Source: Curtobacterium sp. MCLR17_007 (lineage in GTDB: Bacteria > Actinomycetota > Actinomycetes > Actinomycetales > Microbacteriaceae). Taken from it: 64,000 nt of DNA. The stretch lies in NCBI RefSeq assembly GCF_003234655.2, contig NZ_CP126271.1:62001-126000 (forward strand). The letters are read 5' to 3'. The notes beneath the pieces were generated by a model. It ran no database searches. It was given only the letters and a program-made list of their open reading frames with translations, and was not told where the DNA came from. Made by a program: the position numbers and the translations under genes. Positions 39,947 to 47,788 of the stretch are shown in pieces (position 1 is the first letter of the stretch; each line of letters begins with the position of its first letter).

Positions 39947-41082
39947 GCGCGTGCGTCCGTGTCCCGCGCCGTGGCTGCGGCGTCGTGTGCGTCGTCGGCA
40001 GCGGCCTTGGTCGCGTCAGCGGCGTGGGCAGCGGCGTCCGCCATGTCGTCCGCGGCGCGCTTGGTGGCGTCGACGGCGTCCTCGGCCTCGGGGCTGACCG
40101 TGTCAGCAGCGTCTGCCTTCGCCGCGACCGTGTCAGCAGCGTCGTCGGCCTTCGCCGTCGCGGTGTCGACGGCGTCGCCGGTCTTGTCGGCGACGACCTC
40201 AGCCGCGTCCTGGGCTGCGTGCCGTGCGTGCGTCGCGGCCTCCTTGGCGGAGTCCGCAGCGTCCTCGGCGGCGTCGGCCGCGTCCCCGGCTGCTTCGGAA
40301 GCGCGGTCCAGCGCGTCGGAGCCGGCTTCCTTCGCGCGGTCCAGCGCGTCCGACCCGGCTTCCTTCGCGCGGTCCACGCCCTCGGCGGTGGAGTCACGGA
40401 CCTCGGCTGCGGCCTCGCGGGCGCGGTCGGCGGTCTCGGACGCGGTGTCGCGCACCTGGTCGAGCGCCTCGGCGGCGGCCTCCTTGGTACGGCCGGCGGC
40501 GTCACGGGTGCGGTCCGCGACGTCGGCGCCGACTTCCTGTGCCTTCGCGGCGGCGTCGGACGCGGCGTCCTTCACCGACTCGGCGGCGTCGGACGCGACG
40601 TCCTTCACCCGGTCGGTCGCCTCGGACGCCTTCTCGCGGGCGGCGTCGACGGCCTGGGAGACCTTCGAGGGCTCGTCGTCGAAGGGGCCGTGCACGTCGG
40701 TGACACGGACCTCGACGGTCGCCGGCTTGCCGGCCACCTGTGCGACGGCGTGCGCGACCTGCGAGCGGACCTCCTCGGCGACCCGCGTGACGGGTTCCGG
40801 GTAGGTGACCACCAGGGACACCTGGACGGCGAGGGCGCCGTCGGTGTCGTCGACCTTCACGCCCAGGGCGCTTGCGGTCCGGCCGAGTCGGGAGCGGACC
40901 TGGTCGGCCGCGCGTTCGAGCACGCCACCCAGGTGGTGCACCCCGTCGACACCGATCGCGGTCACGGCCGCGGTGCGTGCCGCGACGGTGAGGGCGCTGG
41001 CGTCCTCGGGCAGTGGTTCGGTGAGCGACGCGGGCAGTGCCACGTCGACGACCTGTGTGCGGGCGTGGGTCTCGTTCTCCAT
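39943..41082 (-). CDS. Asp23/Gls24-domain protein fused to LEA-like 11-residue repeats
   Basis: This 379-residue protein has an N-terminal Asp23/Gls24 domain (about residues 20-135: TVAARTAAVTAIGVDGVHHLGG, LGVKVDDTDGALAVQVSLVV, TRVAEEVRSQVAHAVAQVAG). About 230 Ala/Asp/Lys-rich residues follow in an 11-residue pattern, such as KEAGSDALDRA twice, then SEAAGDAADAA and EDAADSAKEAA. This matches group-3 LEA and apolipoprotein-like amphipathic helices. The 33-bp DNA unit is duplicated at 40301-40366. It probably sits on the membrane surface under stress. AGGAGG precedes the ATG at 41082. Confidence 0.85.
   Translation of the reverse strand: MENETHARTQVVDVALPASLTEPLPEDASALTVAARTAAVTAIGVDGVHHLGGVLERAADQVRSRLGRTASALGVKVDDTDGALAVQVSLVVTYPEPVTRVAEEVRSQVAHAVAQVAGKPATVEVRVTDVHGPFDDEPSKVSQAVDAAREKASEATDRVKDVASDAAESVKDAASDAAAKAQEVGADVADRTRDAAGRTKEAAAEALDQVRDTASETADRAREAAAEVRDSTAEGVDRAKEAGSDALDRAKEAGSDALDRASEAAGDAADAAEDAADSAKEAATHARHAAQDAAEVVADKTGDAVDTATAKADDAADTVAAKADAADTVSPEAEDAVDATKRAADDMADAAAHAADATKAAADDAHDAAATARDTDARA
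40301..40366. repeat. 33-bp tandem duplication encoding an 11-residue repeat
   Basis: Two near-identical 33-base units (40301-40333 and 40334-40366) encode consecutive copies of KEAGSDALDRA within the LEA-like region. Their near-identity suggests recent duplication or gene conversion. Confidence 0.8.
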
Positions 41083-41157
41083 GATGTCCTCCTCGGTCCG
41101 GACAGGAGACGACGGGGCACCCGATCGCGGATGCCCCGTCGTCGTCACTGCAGCTGC

Positions 41158-41331
41158 CTAGTTCTTGAAGACGTCCTTGACGTCCTCGCCCGTCTGCTTC
41201 GCGCTCGCGGCGGCCTGGTCCTTCTTGCCCTCGGCGACCTTGGAGTCGTCGTTGGTGGCGTTGCCGAAGGCTTCCTTCGCCTTGCCGGCGATGTCCTGAG
41301 CAGCGTTCTTGATCTTGTCGTCGAGACCCAT
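41158..41331 (-). CDS. CsbD-family stress protein
   Basis: This 57-residue, hydrophilic, helical protein (MGLDDKIKNAAQDIAGKAKEA, then FGNATNDDSKVAEGKKDQAAA) matches the CsbD/YjbJ family: a short, highly charged general-stress protein of unknown mechanism. GGAAGGA lies upstream of the ATG. It sits between the AmaP-like gene and the Gls24-LEA fusion on the same strand, which supports stress-induced co-expression of the cluster. Confidence 0.9.
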   Translation of the reverse strand: MGLDDKIKNAAQDIAGKAKEAFGNATNDDSKVAEGKKDQAAASAKQTGEDVKDVFKN

Positions 41332-41423
41332 GAGGGTGTCCTTCCGGTGGTCGGGCTCATGCCCGGGGTGGTGTTCGAGGAGGAGGTGGGCCGGGAGGCC
41401 CGTGGTGCGTCCGGAGACCGGGG

Positions 41424-41987
41424 TCAGTGGACGCGGACCGACTTCGCCAGCGCGGAGCGGGTCCCGCCGGTCAGGTGCACGAGCACCGGAACCGGGCGGC
41501 CGAGGGTGCGGTCCAGCACGGCGAGCGTGCGGTCGACCGCGTCCAGCACGGCGACAGCGTCGCCGCCGCGGCGCACCGCGACGCGGATGCGAGCGGCACG
41601 CTGCTTGCGGACCTGGTAGACGTCGACCTTCGCGTTGACGACGTCGCCGACACCGCTGAGCTCGTGGTCCACGACGTCACGGACGAGCGCGACGTTGATG
41701 GTGACCGCGTCGTCGCCCGAGCGTTCCCGCACGGCGACCGAGGTCCCGCCGCCGCCACGGGTGAAGACCCAGATGAGCGACAGGACGATGACGACGGCGC
41801 ACACGGCGGCGACGATCCACAGCGAGGCCGCGGGCACGTCGACGCTGCGCGGGAAGGTGACGTAGGGCTTGATCGCGTCCCGGACGGCCGGCAGGACGCC
41901 GGCGCCGATCGCGAGTCCGACCACGACGGCCACGAGGCCCAGGACGAACAGGATGATGCGGTTCATGGTGCGGTTGCTCTTGGTCAT
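41424..41987 (-). CDS. AmaP/DUF6286-like alkaline-shock membrane anchor protein
   Basis: This 187-residue protein has two N-terminal membrane segments (IILFVLGLVAVVVGLAIGAGVLPAV and AASLWIVAAVCAVVIVLSLIWVF) and a soluble alpha/beta domain that resembles an Asp23-like fold (VRDVVDHELSGVGDVVNAKVDVYQV). This is the layout of AmaP, which tethers Asp23 to the membrane in Gram-positive bacteria. Its ATG overlaps the stop of the DUF6286 gene. Confidence 0.8.
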   Translation of the reverse strand: MTKSNRTMNRIILFVLGLVAVVVGLAIGAGVLPAVRDAIKPYVTFPRSVDVPAASLWIVAAVCAVVIVLSLIWVFTRGGGGTSVAVRERSGDDAVTINVALVRDVVDHELSGVGDVVNAKVDVYQVRKQRAARIRVAVRRGGDAVAVLDAVDRTLAVLDRTLGRPVPVLVHLTGGTRSALAKSVRVH

Positions 41988-42559
41988 GACAGCCTGCCCT
42001 GTTCTGCGATGCGGACCTTGACGCGGCGGCCGAAGCGCTCGTCGAGCCGACCGAGGCGTTCCTCGACGGCGGACTTCACCGCGGACTCGTTGACGGCGAC
42101 CCCGGAGACCGGGACGATCCGGACCTCGGTGGTGGTGCCGCGCGAGCTGGCCGTGGTGTTGTCCTCGGGCACACCGGCGGCGGAGCTCGCCGCGTTGGCG
42201 GCGGTCGCGGCGATGATGCGGGTGTCGATGACGACGGCACCGCGGTCGTGCGGCACCACCGAGCGGTGCTGTCGTCCCGGCTTGAGGGCCAGGACGACCA
42301 GGATGACGCCCAGGACCACGAGGACGACTGCGATCACCTCGGCGATCGTCAGGAACGCGGAGTCCGGACGGAGTGCCGTGTTGACGGCGGTCTGCGGGTC
42401 CGCCAGGAGCGGAGCCGAACCGACCGCGCGCAGGACCGACTCGGTGCCGATCCATGCCGCCACCAGGACGAGGACCACGAGCGCGATGGACACCGCGGTC
42501 GACCGGGAGCTGTGGATGCTCCGGCGACGGATGCGACGCTCGACGCTGTTGTTGCTCAT
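41984..42559 (-). CDS. DUF6286-like membrane protein of the Asp23 cluster
   Basis: This 191-residue protein has a basic N-terminus, two membrane segments (AVSIALVVLVLVAAWIGTESVL and FLTIAEVIAVVLVVLGVILVVLAL) and a C-terminal soluble domain with TEVRIVPVSGVAVNESAVKSAVEERLGRL. It is similar in layout to the next gene, so the two may be paralogues that anchor different Asp23-type proteins. It starts 8 bases after the short Asp23-like gene. Confidence 0.8.
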   Translation of the reverse strand: MSNNSVERRIRRRSIHSSRSTAVSIALVVLVLVAAWIGTESVLRAVGSAPLLADPQTAVNTALRPDSAFLTIAEVIAVVLVVLGVILVVLALKPGRQHRSVVPHDRGAVVIDTRIIAATAANAASSAAGVPEDNTTASSRGTTTEVRIVPVSGVAVNESAVKSAVEERLGRLDERFGRRVKVRIAEQGRLS

Positions 42560-42567
42560 GATGTCTC

Positions 42568-42882
42568 CTACCGGACTCGGGTGTCGCGCTCGCGCACGAT
42601 CCCGGTCAGTTCGATGTGGGCACTGCCGACCTGTCGGCCGGTGAGGGCGCCCACCCGGTCCTTGACCTCGGACGCGGCAGCCGTCGCGCGGCCGACGATG
42701 TCGTCAGCCGCGGCGATCGGCCCCGTGATGTCGAGGGCGAGGAGGCCCTGGTGGTCGCCGAGGGCGACGCGGACCTGCTTGGCCGGAGCGCCGAGGCGCT
42801 CGGCGGCGACGGCGCGGGCGCACGAGGTCAGGGCCCGCGCCGTGATCTCGACGCGGCCCGGGACGTCCGGGCCGCCGGTCAC
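42568..42882 (-). CDS. Short Asp23/Gls24-like protein
   Basis: This 104-residue protein is VEITARALTSCARAVAAERLG, then VRVALGDHQGLLALDITGPIAAADDIVGRATAAASEVKDRVGALTGRQVGSAHIELTGIV, which follows the Asp23 alpha/beta pattern (strand pair, long helix, final strand). The GTG at 42882 overlaps the stop of the DUF2273 gene (GTGA) with GGAG upstream. It is shorter than the classical Asp23 protein at 43067. Confidence 0.8.
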   Translation of the reverse strand: MTGGPDVPGRVEITARALTSCARAVAAERLGAPAKQVRVALGDHQGLLALDITGPIAAADDIVGRATAAASEVKDRVGALTGRQVGSAHIELTGIVRERDTRVR

Positions 42883-43070
42883 CGGGAGCTCCGGCGTCCG
42901 GTCAGCACGTCGGTGAGGGCGCCGCGGTCGATCTTGCCGGAGACGAGCGCTGCGACGAGCGCACCGATCGCACCGAAGACGATGACCAGGACGAAGCCCC
43001 AGAACCCGAACTGCAGTGCGACGACTGCCAGGATGGCGCCGATCAGGGCGCCGATGAAGGTGGTGCTCAT
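42879..43070 (-). CDS. DUF2273-like small membrane protein
   Basis: This 63-residue protein has two closely spaced membrane segments (FIGALIGAILAVVALQFGFWGFVLVIVFGAIGALVAALV) and a short basic tail (GKIDRGALTDVLTGRRSSR). DUF2273 proteins are constant neighbours of Asp23 genes and probably form a membrane platform with AmaP. The ATG overlaps the Asp23 stop (ATGA). Confidence 0.88.
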   Translation of the reverse strand: MSTTFIGALIGAILAVVALQFGFWGFVLVIVFGAIGALVAALVSGKIDRGALTDVLTGRRSSR

Positions 43071-43522
43071 GCGACTCGCGACTCCTTCTTGTCGTCATCG
43101 TCGTCGTCGTCGCCCGGGATGAAGACGTCCTGGACGGTGACGTTGACCTCGGCGACCTCCATGCCGACGATCTGCTCGAGGGCACGGGCGACCGAGGAGC
43201 GGACGCCGTCGGCGACCTGCTGCAGCGGCACCGGGTACTCGGCGACGATGACGATGTCGGCGGCGACCTGCTTCTCGCCGACCTCGACCTTGACGCCCTG
43301 ACCCAGGTCGCGCTGACCGATGGCGTCGCGGATGGCGCCGATGGCGCGGGCTGCGCCGCCGCCGAGGCCGTGCACGCCGTTGACCTCGCGGGCGGCGATG
43401 CCGGCGACCTTCGAGACGACGGTGTCGTCGATGACGGTCTTGCCGGCCGTGGAGCCGGAGGTGTTCTGGCTGCGGGCCGCCGTGGTGGCGGTGGAAGCGG
43501 TGGTGTTCGTGGTGTCGGCCAT
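43067..43522 (-). CDS. Asp23/Gls24-family envelope stress protein
   Basis: This 151-residue protein has a Thr/Ala-rich disordered N-terminus (residues 1-30), then the Asp23 domain: VIDDTVVSKVAGIAAREVNGVHGLGG, VKVEVGEKQVAADIVIVAEYPVPLQQVADGVRSSVARALEQIVGMEVAEVNVTVQDVFIP. The tail is a run of aspartates (DDDDDDDKK). Asp23 coats the inner membrane surface under alkaline or cell-wall stress. The ATG at 43522 follows AAGGAG. It is the first gene of the minus-strand cluster. Confidence 0.92.
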   Translation of the reverse strand: MADTTNTTASTATTAARSQNTSGSTAGKTVIDDTVVSKVAGIAAREVNGVHGLGGGAARAIGAIRDAIGQRDLGQGVKVEVGEKQVAADIVIVAEYPVPLQQVADGVRSSVARALEQIVGMEVAEVNVTVQDVFIPGDDDDDDDKKESRVA

Positions 43523-43682
43523 GGGGTCTCCTTCCGAAGTGCCCGCCGGGTGTTCCCAGCGGTTGCTGTTCACGGATGAGACGGGCTGGATCCGAGAGAA
43601 GTCACGCCGCCGTCACGCTTCCCAGCGAGCTGCCAGGCTCGGGCCGTTCCGGGCTGTCTTTGTCCCCCGGAAGCCGGACACG

Positions 43683-44879
43683 TCAGCGGTCAGCGCGCTT
43701 TTCGTCCGCCCCGTTGCGCTCGGCACGTTCCGCGCGGACACGCCGGAGTGTGGCCATCGGGCTGCTCCCGCACTCGGCCTGGAACAGCTGCTGCAGTCGA
43801 CGTGGTCGTACCCCGACGGCATCGGCGATGCGCTCGATCGTCACCGGTTCGTCCGCGTGGTCCTCGATGAACGACAGTGCCCGCCGCACCCGCTCGGACA
43901 CCGCGCCGGTCCCTGGTCTCGGTCCCCGTGCCTCCCGCATCGTCGTCCCGGGGCTCTCGCCGAAGCGCTCGCGGTAGGCGGTGGCGAAGCGGCCCGGGTT
44001 GGAGAAGCCCCACATCCGGGCGACGTCGGACACGCCGCCCTCGACGCCCCCGTGCAGGAGCACCTGCCGCGCCCCGTCGAGCCGGGTGTCGCGGAGGAAC
44101 CGGCTGGGAGTCACGCCGAGCGTGCGCAGGAAGACGTCCTGCAGGCTGCGCTCGGACAGCCCAGCGGCCTCGGCGATCGCCCGGACTGCCGGCCGCTCGC
44201 GTGCGTGCTCCTCGATGAAGCGGATGGCGTCCCGCAACCGGCTGGCCACCGGGACGTCGTCGCCGCGGTCACGCAGGGGGAAGGTGTCGAGGATCACGAC
44301 CGCGAGGCGCCGGTTCAGGGCGGTGCGCATGGCTCCCTGCACCCGCTCGTCGAGCAGCGCCGGGCCGAGTTCGCGGATCAGACGACGCAGCGGCTCGCGC
44401 CGGGCGATGAGCTCGTCCTGCTGCTCGAACAGCATCGGGCCGTCGGGCTGGTGGTACCCGAGCTCGCGGCCGACCCGGCGGAGGAACGCGTCCGCGACGT
44501 GGACGCCGTTGTAGACCGTCTCCTCGGACTCGAACCGGTAGGCCTCGGATGCCGAGGCGATGTAGGGCGACCCCGGCCGCACGACACGGACCCGGTCGGC
44601 GAAGTGCATCTCGAGGTGTCCCTGTGCGAGCCAGAAGACGACGTGGTCCTCACGTGGCCCGATCACGCCGGACCGGCGCCCCCCGGTGGCCCGCATCGTC
44701 CGCAGGGACAGGTCGTCGTCCCCGACGACGAGGTACTCGTAGTGCGTGCCCGGCGCGGCCTCGGTCTCGGTCGCGAAGTCCGAGCCGTGGTACTCCGAGC
44801 TGAAGATGGCGGCGTAGTCGGAGCCGTCGTCGTCCGTGAACCGCTGCTTGCGGAATCCGTTGCTGGACGACGTGCTCAC
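43683..44879 (-). CDS. AraC-family regulator with an extra half DNA-binding domain
   Basis: This 398-residue regulator has an AraC-binding-like N-terminal sensor domain (about 1-200). A complete AraC DNA-binding domain follows (about 218-320: SRLRDAIRFIEEHARERPAVRAIAEAAGLSERSLQDVFLRTLGVTPSRFLRDTRL, then WGFSNPGRFATAYRERFGESP). A second copy of only the first helix-turn-helix comes next (ALSFIEDHADEPVTIERIADAVGVRPRRLQQLFQAECGSSP, about 335-385). Typical members are near 300-340 residues. It lies just upstream of the Asp23 cluster on the same strand and may control it. The GTG start has only a weak ribosome site. Confidence 0.88.
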   Translation of the reverse strand: MSTSSSNGFRKQRFTDDDGSDYAAIFSSEYHGSDFATETEAAPGTHYEYLVVGDDDLSLRTMRATGGRRSGVIGPREDHVVFWLAQGHLEMHFADRVRVVRPGSPYIASASEAYRFESEETVYNGVHVADAFLRRVGRELGYHQPDGPMLFEQQDELIARREPLRRLIRELGPALLDERVQGAMRTALNRRLAVVILDTFPLRDRGDDVPVASRLRDAIRFIEEHARERPAVRAIAEAAGLSERSLQDVFLRTLGVTPSRFLRDTRLDGARQVLLHGGVEGGVSDVARMWGFSNPGRFATAYRERFGESPGTTMREARGPRPGTGAVSERVRRALSFIEDHADEPVTIERIADAVGVRPRRLQQLFQAECGSSPMATLRRVRAERAERNGADEKRADR

Positions 44880-44903
44880 ACAGACATCATCACATCCCCG
44901 TCG

Positions 44904-45578
44904 TCAGGACGTCGCCTGCCCCTCGGGGACCAGGGCCTGCACGGCGAGCAGCGTCGCGGACGTGTTGCCGCAGGCGCGGTAGTCGGTGTCCTTCACGAAG
45001 AGCGACTCCTTCGACCCGGGCGGGTACACGCGGAAGCCGTCGGGCGTCGTGGCGTCGCAGTCGGCCGCGCTGTAGTTGCCGGCCTGTCCGATCTTGAGCG
45101 GTGCGACTGCCGCCTGCCCCGGCGTGAGCGTCACGGTCGGGTTCGGCGACCCCTGCTCCTGCGTGGCCGCCGCGCCGATCTGCTTCCCGGTGCCGCCCCC
45201 GACGAACGAGACGCCGGGCCAGCCCTGCAGCGTGCACGTGGTCGAGCCGGTGTTGGTCAACACGAGGTGCACGATGACGCTGCCCGCCGCACCACCGCTG
45301 CCGGGCGCGATCGACCCCGTGAGGTCGGCAGTGGCGCACCGACCGGAGGCCGTGCCGCCCGTCCCGCCGGCACTGCCCGTGCCGCCCGTCGCGCTCGGCG
45401 TGGACGAGGGGGATGCCGGCGTGGGGGTGGCGGTCGGGGTCGCGGTGACGGTGCGGGTGGCGGTGGCGGTGGCGGTCGCCGTCGCGTCGGAGCTCCCGCC
45501 CGACGCGCACCCGGCGAGCACCCCGACGGCAGCCAGCGCGACTGCGCCGATGACGATCGGTCGTGCGGTGTGTTGCAT
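44904..45578 (-). CDS. DUF4232-domain lipoprotein
   Basis: This 224-residue lipoprotein has a signal peptide ending in the lipobox GVLAGC, a Thr/Pro/Gly-rich linker (ATATATATRTVTATPTATPTP then GGTGSAGG) and a DUF4232 domain (RCATADLTGSI, VHLVLTNTGSTTCTLQGWPGVSFVGG, APLKIGQAGNYSAADCDATTPDGFRVYPPGSKESLFV). The paired cysteines are typical of this exported domain. The function is unknown. It is anchored outside the membrane. No good ribosome-binding site precedes the ATG. Confidence 0.9.
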   Translation of the reverse strand: MQHTARPIVIGAVALAAVGVLAGCASGGSSDATATATATATRTVTATPTATPTPASPSSTPSATGGTGSAGGTGGTASGRCATADLTGSIAPGSGGAAGSVIVHLVLTNTGSTTCTLQGWPGVSFVGGGTGKQIGAAATQEQGSPNPTVTLTPGQAAVAPLKIGQAGNYSAADCDATTPDGFRVYPPGSKESLFVKDTDYRACGNTSATLLAVQALVPEGQATS

Positions 45579-45689
45579 GCCCACAGGAAACCACTTCCAC
45601 ACCGGTACGTCCGAGGGAGCACTCAGGGACCCCGAGCACACTCGCGGGCGTGCGGCGCAGTGGCCGTCACACCGATCTGGAGGATCACC

Positions 45690-45986
45690 ATGGCAGGCAA
45701 GCACGAGCAGGTCCGCGGCGAAGCAGACCGGTCCGACGGCGTCGAGACGCGGGCGGGTGCCTTCACCGACAGCGACATCCCGGGCGAGCCCACGGTCCAC
45801 TCCGACGAGCCCGTCGGCGAGTTCGTCGGCAGTGACATCCCGGGCGAGGACGTCCCCACGAGCACCCAGACGGACGGTGAGTACGTCGAGTCCGACATCC
45901 CGGGTGAGAACGACCCGCGTCCGTCCGGCGAGGTCGGGCACTACGTCGACTCCGGATCCGGCACCGACGACACAGAGAACGGCTGA
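45690..45986 (+). CDS. Small acidic protein of 20-residue SDIPGE repeats
   Basis: This 98-residue acidic, hydrophilic protein has no membrane segment. Residues 23-42, 43-62 and 63-82 are three exact-length repeats that each contain G-(A/E)-(F/Y)-x-x-SDIPGE; a fourth, degenerate unit (GHYVDSGSG) starts at 83. The intervening residues are rich in Pro, Thr, Ser, Asp and Glu, so the protein is probably disordered. GGAGG precedes the ATG. It is divergent from the lipoprotein gene and convergent with the Nudix-hemA unit. I recognise no characterised family. Confidence 0.8.
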   Translation: MAGKHEQVRGEADRSDGVETRAGAFTDSDIPGEPTVHSDEPVGEFVGSDIPGEDVPTSTQTDGEYVESDIPGENDPRPSGEVGHYVDSGSGTDDTENG

Positions 45987-46012
45987 ACAGCTGACGGCTG
46001 AACAGCCGGACG

Positions 46013-46399
46013 TCAGTCGAGCAGGCCCGCCCGGACCAGCAGGCGGAGGGTCTCGATCCCGGCGGGTGGGCACCGGTCCGCGTCGGCGGCGGTGACCCAC
46101 TCGACCTCGTCCACCTCGGCCGAGGCGACGGGTCGGGCCGTGTCCAGGACCCCGGGCGTCCGGGCGACGAACAGGGTCATCGCGACCACCGTGCCCGGCT
46201 CCTGGCCGTGCGCCGGTTCGGTCACGACGGCGAACTCGTCGACGTCGTCCGGCGTGAACGTCAACGACGTCTCCTCGCGTGCTTCGCGCACGACGGCCTG
46301 GACCGCTGACTCACCCGGTTCGACCTTGCCGCCCGGCAGGTAGAGCACGTCTCGTCCGCGCGCGCGGACCATCAGGACCCGGCGGTCGCGCACCAGCAC
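46013..46399 (-). CDS. Nudix hydrolase overlapping the end of hemA region
   Basis: This Nudix protein of about 128 residues has the box GGKVEPGESAVQAVVREAREETSL; the usual Gly near the end of the box (EETG) is Ser. The preceding strand is VLVRDRRVLMVRARGRDVLYLPGG. The first in-frame standard start is the GTG at 46399, which trims the first strand. The similarity seems to extend back to about 46423, where only CTG codons occur, so the start is uncertain. It follows hemA directly on the same strand. The substrate is probably an oxidised or unusual nucleotide. Confidence 0.8.
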   Translation of the reverse strand: MLVRDRRVLMVRARGRDVLYLPGGKVEPGESAVQAVVREAREETSLTFTPDDVDEFAVVTEPAHGQEPGTVVAMTLFVARTPGVLDTARPVASAEVDEVEWVTAADADRCPPAGIETLRLLVRAGLLD

Positions 46400-46419
46400 C
46401 AGGGCGCTGACCTGGAGGA

Positions 46420-47736
46420 TCAGCTCGCGTCCGCCTCGGAGTCGTTGCGCGGGCAGGCGGTACGGTCCGCCAGCGGGACGACCGGAGCGGCGACGTCCGG
46501 CAGGGCCTCCGGCTCGGGCCGCACGCCGAACAGTGCGTCGAGCGCCCCGACGAACTCCTCGCCGCGACCGGCTCGACCGAGTTCCCGCGCGCGCACCGAC
46601 GGGCGATGCAGCAGCACCCCGACCAGGTGACGCAGCGCACGCTCGGTCTGTTCGGCGGACTCCGGCGTGACGTCGCCCCGTCGGGTGGAGCGCTCGATCT
46701 CGTCGTCGAGGATGCCGAACACGTGCTTGCGGAAGGCCACGAGCGCCGGCGTGGTCGACTGCTCGAGCGCCTGGGCGCGGAAGCGGGAGACGGCGTCGTC
46801 GACCATCGCGCGGGCCTCGGACTCGGCGTTCAGCTCGGCGACCGGGGCGTGGATGCTGATCGTCTCGAGGTCGAGCAGCTCGACGCCGGCGACGTGCACG
46901 GCCTCGGGGTCGACGTTGCGCGGCAGCCCGAGGTCGATGACGATCCGGCGGACACCGTCGTCGAGGTCGCCCGCGCTGATGACCGGTGCCTCGTTCGACG
47001 TGCAGGTGATGACCACGTCGCTCGAGGCGATGGCCTGGCGCAGGTCGTGTGCGGCGACCAGGTCGTGCTTGGTGGCGAACCACGGTGCACGGCCCGATGG
47101 CGAGTAGACCTGGATGCGCTGCGCGCCGCGGTCGCGCAGCGCGGCGATGGTCGTGGCGGCGTAGCTGCCGGTACCGACCAGGAGGACGTGCGCCCGGCCC
47201 CAGTCCGTCACGCGGGAGGACGCGAGCTCGAGTCCGAGGCGGACGAGCGAACGGCCGGCGGCGCCGATGCGGGTGCGGGTCTTGACGCCGCGCGAGGTGT
47301 GGGCGGCCTCTTGGAACAGCCGCTCGAGGTCGGACGTCGTCGTGCCGTTGGCGCGGGCGTCCTCGAGTGAACGACGGACCTGCCCGGAGATCTCGGTCTC
47401 GCCGATGACCACGGACTCGAGCCCGCTCGACACGGCGAACAGGTGCTGCACGACGTCCTTGCCGTCGAGCACCGTGACGGAGTCGAGGACGTCGGTGCCG
47501 GACAGACCGCTGGCGGTTGCCACCGCGTCGACCGTTGTGGCCACGGCCGAGTCGCCGTCGTCGCCGGCGATGTCGAGGTATGCCTCGAACCGGTTGCACG
47601 TCGCCAGGACCACGGCGCCGTCGAGGACGTCGGAGTCGGTCACCAGACGGGAGGCGGCCGCGGGCGCGCCGATGCTCAGTCGCTCCAGGAGATCGAAGCT
47701 GGCGTTGCGATGCGACGCCGTGAGACAGATGAGCAC
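46420..47736 (-). CDS. hemA: Glutamyl-tRNA reductase
   Basis: This 438-residue enzyme catalyses the first committed step of C5 haem synthesis, reducing glutamyl-tRNA to glutamate-1-semialdehyde. It shows SHRNASFDLLERLS, the catalytic cysteine in LATCNRFEAYL (near 48), GETEISGQVRRSLEDA, HTSRGVKTRT, the NADPH loop LLVGTGSYAATT (near 188) and a C-terminal dimerisation domain. It diverges from hemE. The GTG at 47736 is 7 bases after TACCCT (47744-47749) with no ribosome-binding site, suggesting a leaderless message. The other haem genes are on the opposite strand. Confidence 0.96.
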   Translation of the reverse strand: MLICLTASHRNASFDLLERLSIGAPAAASRLVTDSDVLDGAVVLATCNRFEAYLDIAGDDGDSAVATTVDAVATASGLSGTDVLDSVTVLDGKDVVQHLFAVSSGLESVVIGETEISGQVRRSLEDARANGTTTSDLERLFQEAAHTSRGVKTRTRIGAAGRSLVRLGLELASSRVTDWGRAHVLLVGTGSYAATTIAALRDRGAQRIQVYSPSGRAPWFATKHDLVAAHDLRQAIASSDVVITCTSNEAPVISAGDLDDGVRRIVIDLGLPRNVDPEAVHVAGVELLDLETISIHAPVAELNAESEARAMVDDAVSRFRAQALEQSTTPALVAFRKHVFGILDDEIERSTRRGDVTPESAEQTERALRHLVGVLLHRPSVRARELGRAGRGEEFVGALDALFGVRPEPEALPDVAAPVVPLADRTACPRNDSEADAS

Positions 47737-47788
47737 GTACTCGAGGGTACCGCGCCCGACCGACAGTCGCTGCTGCGACAATCGACAG

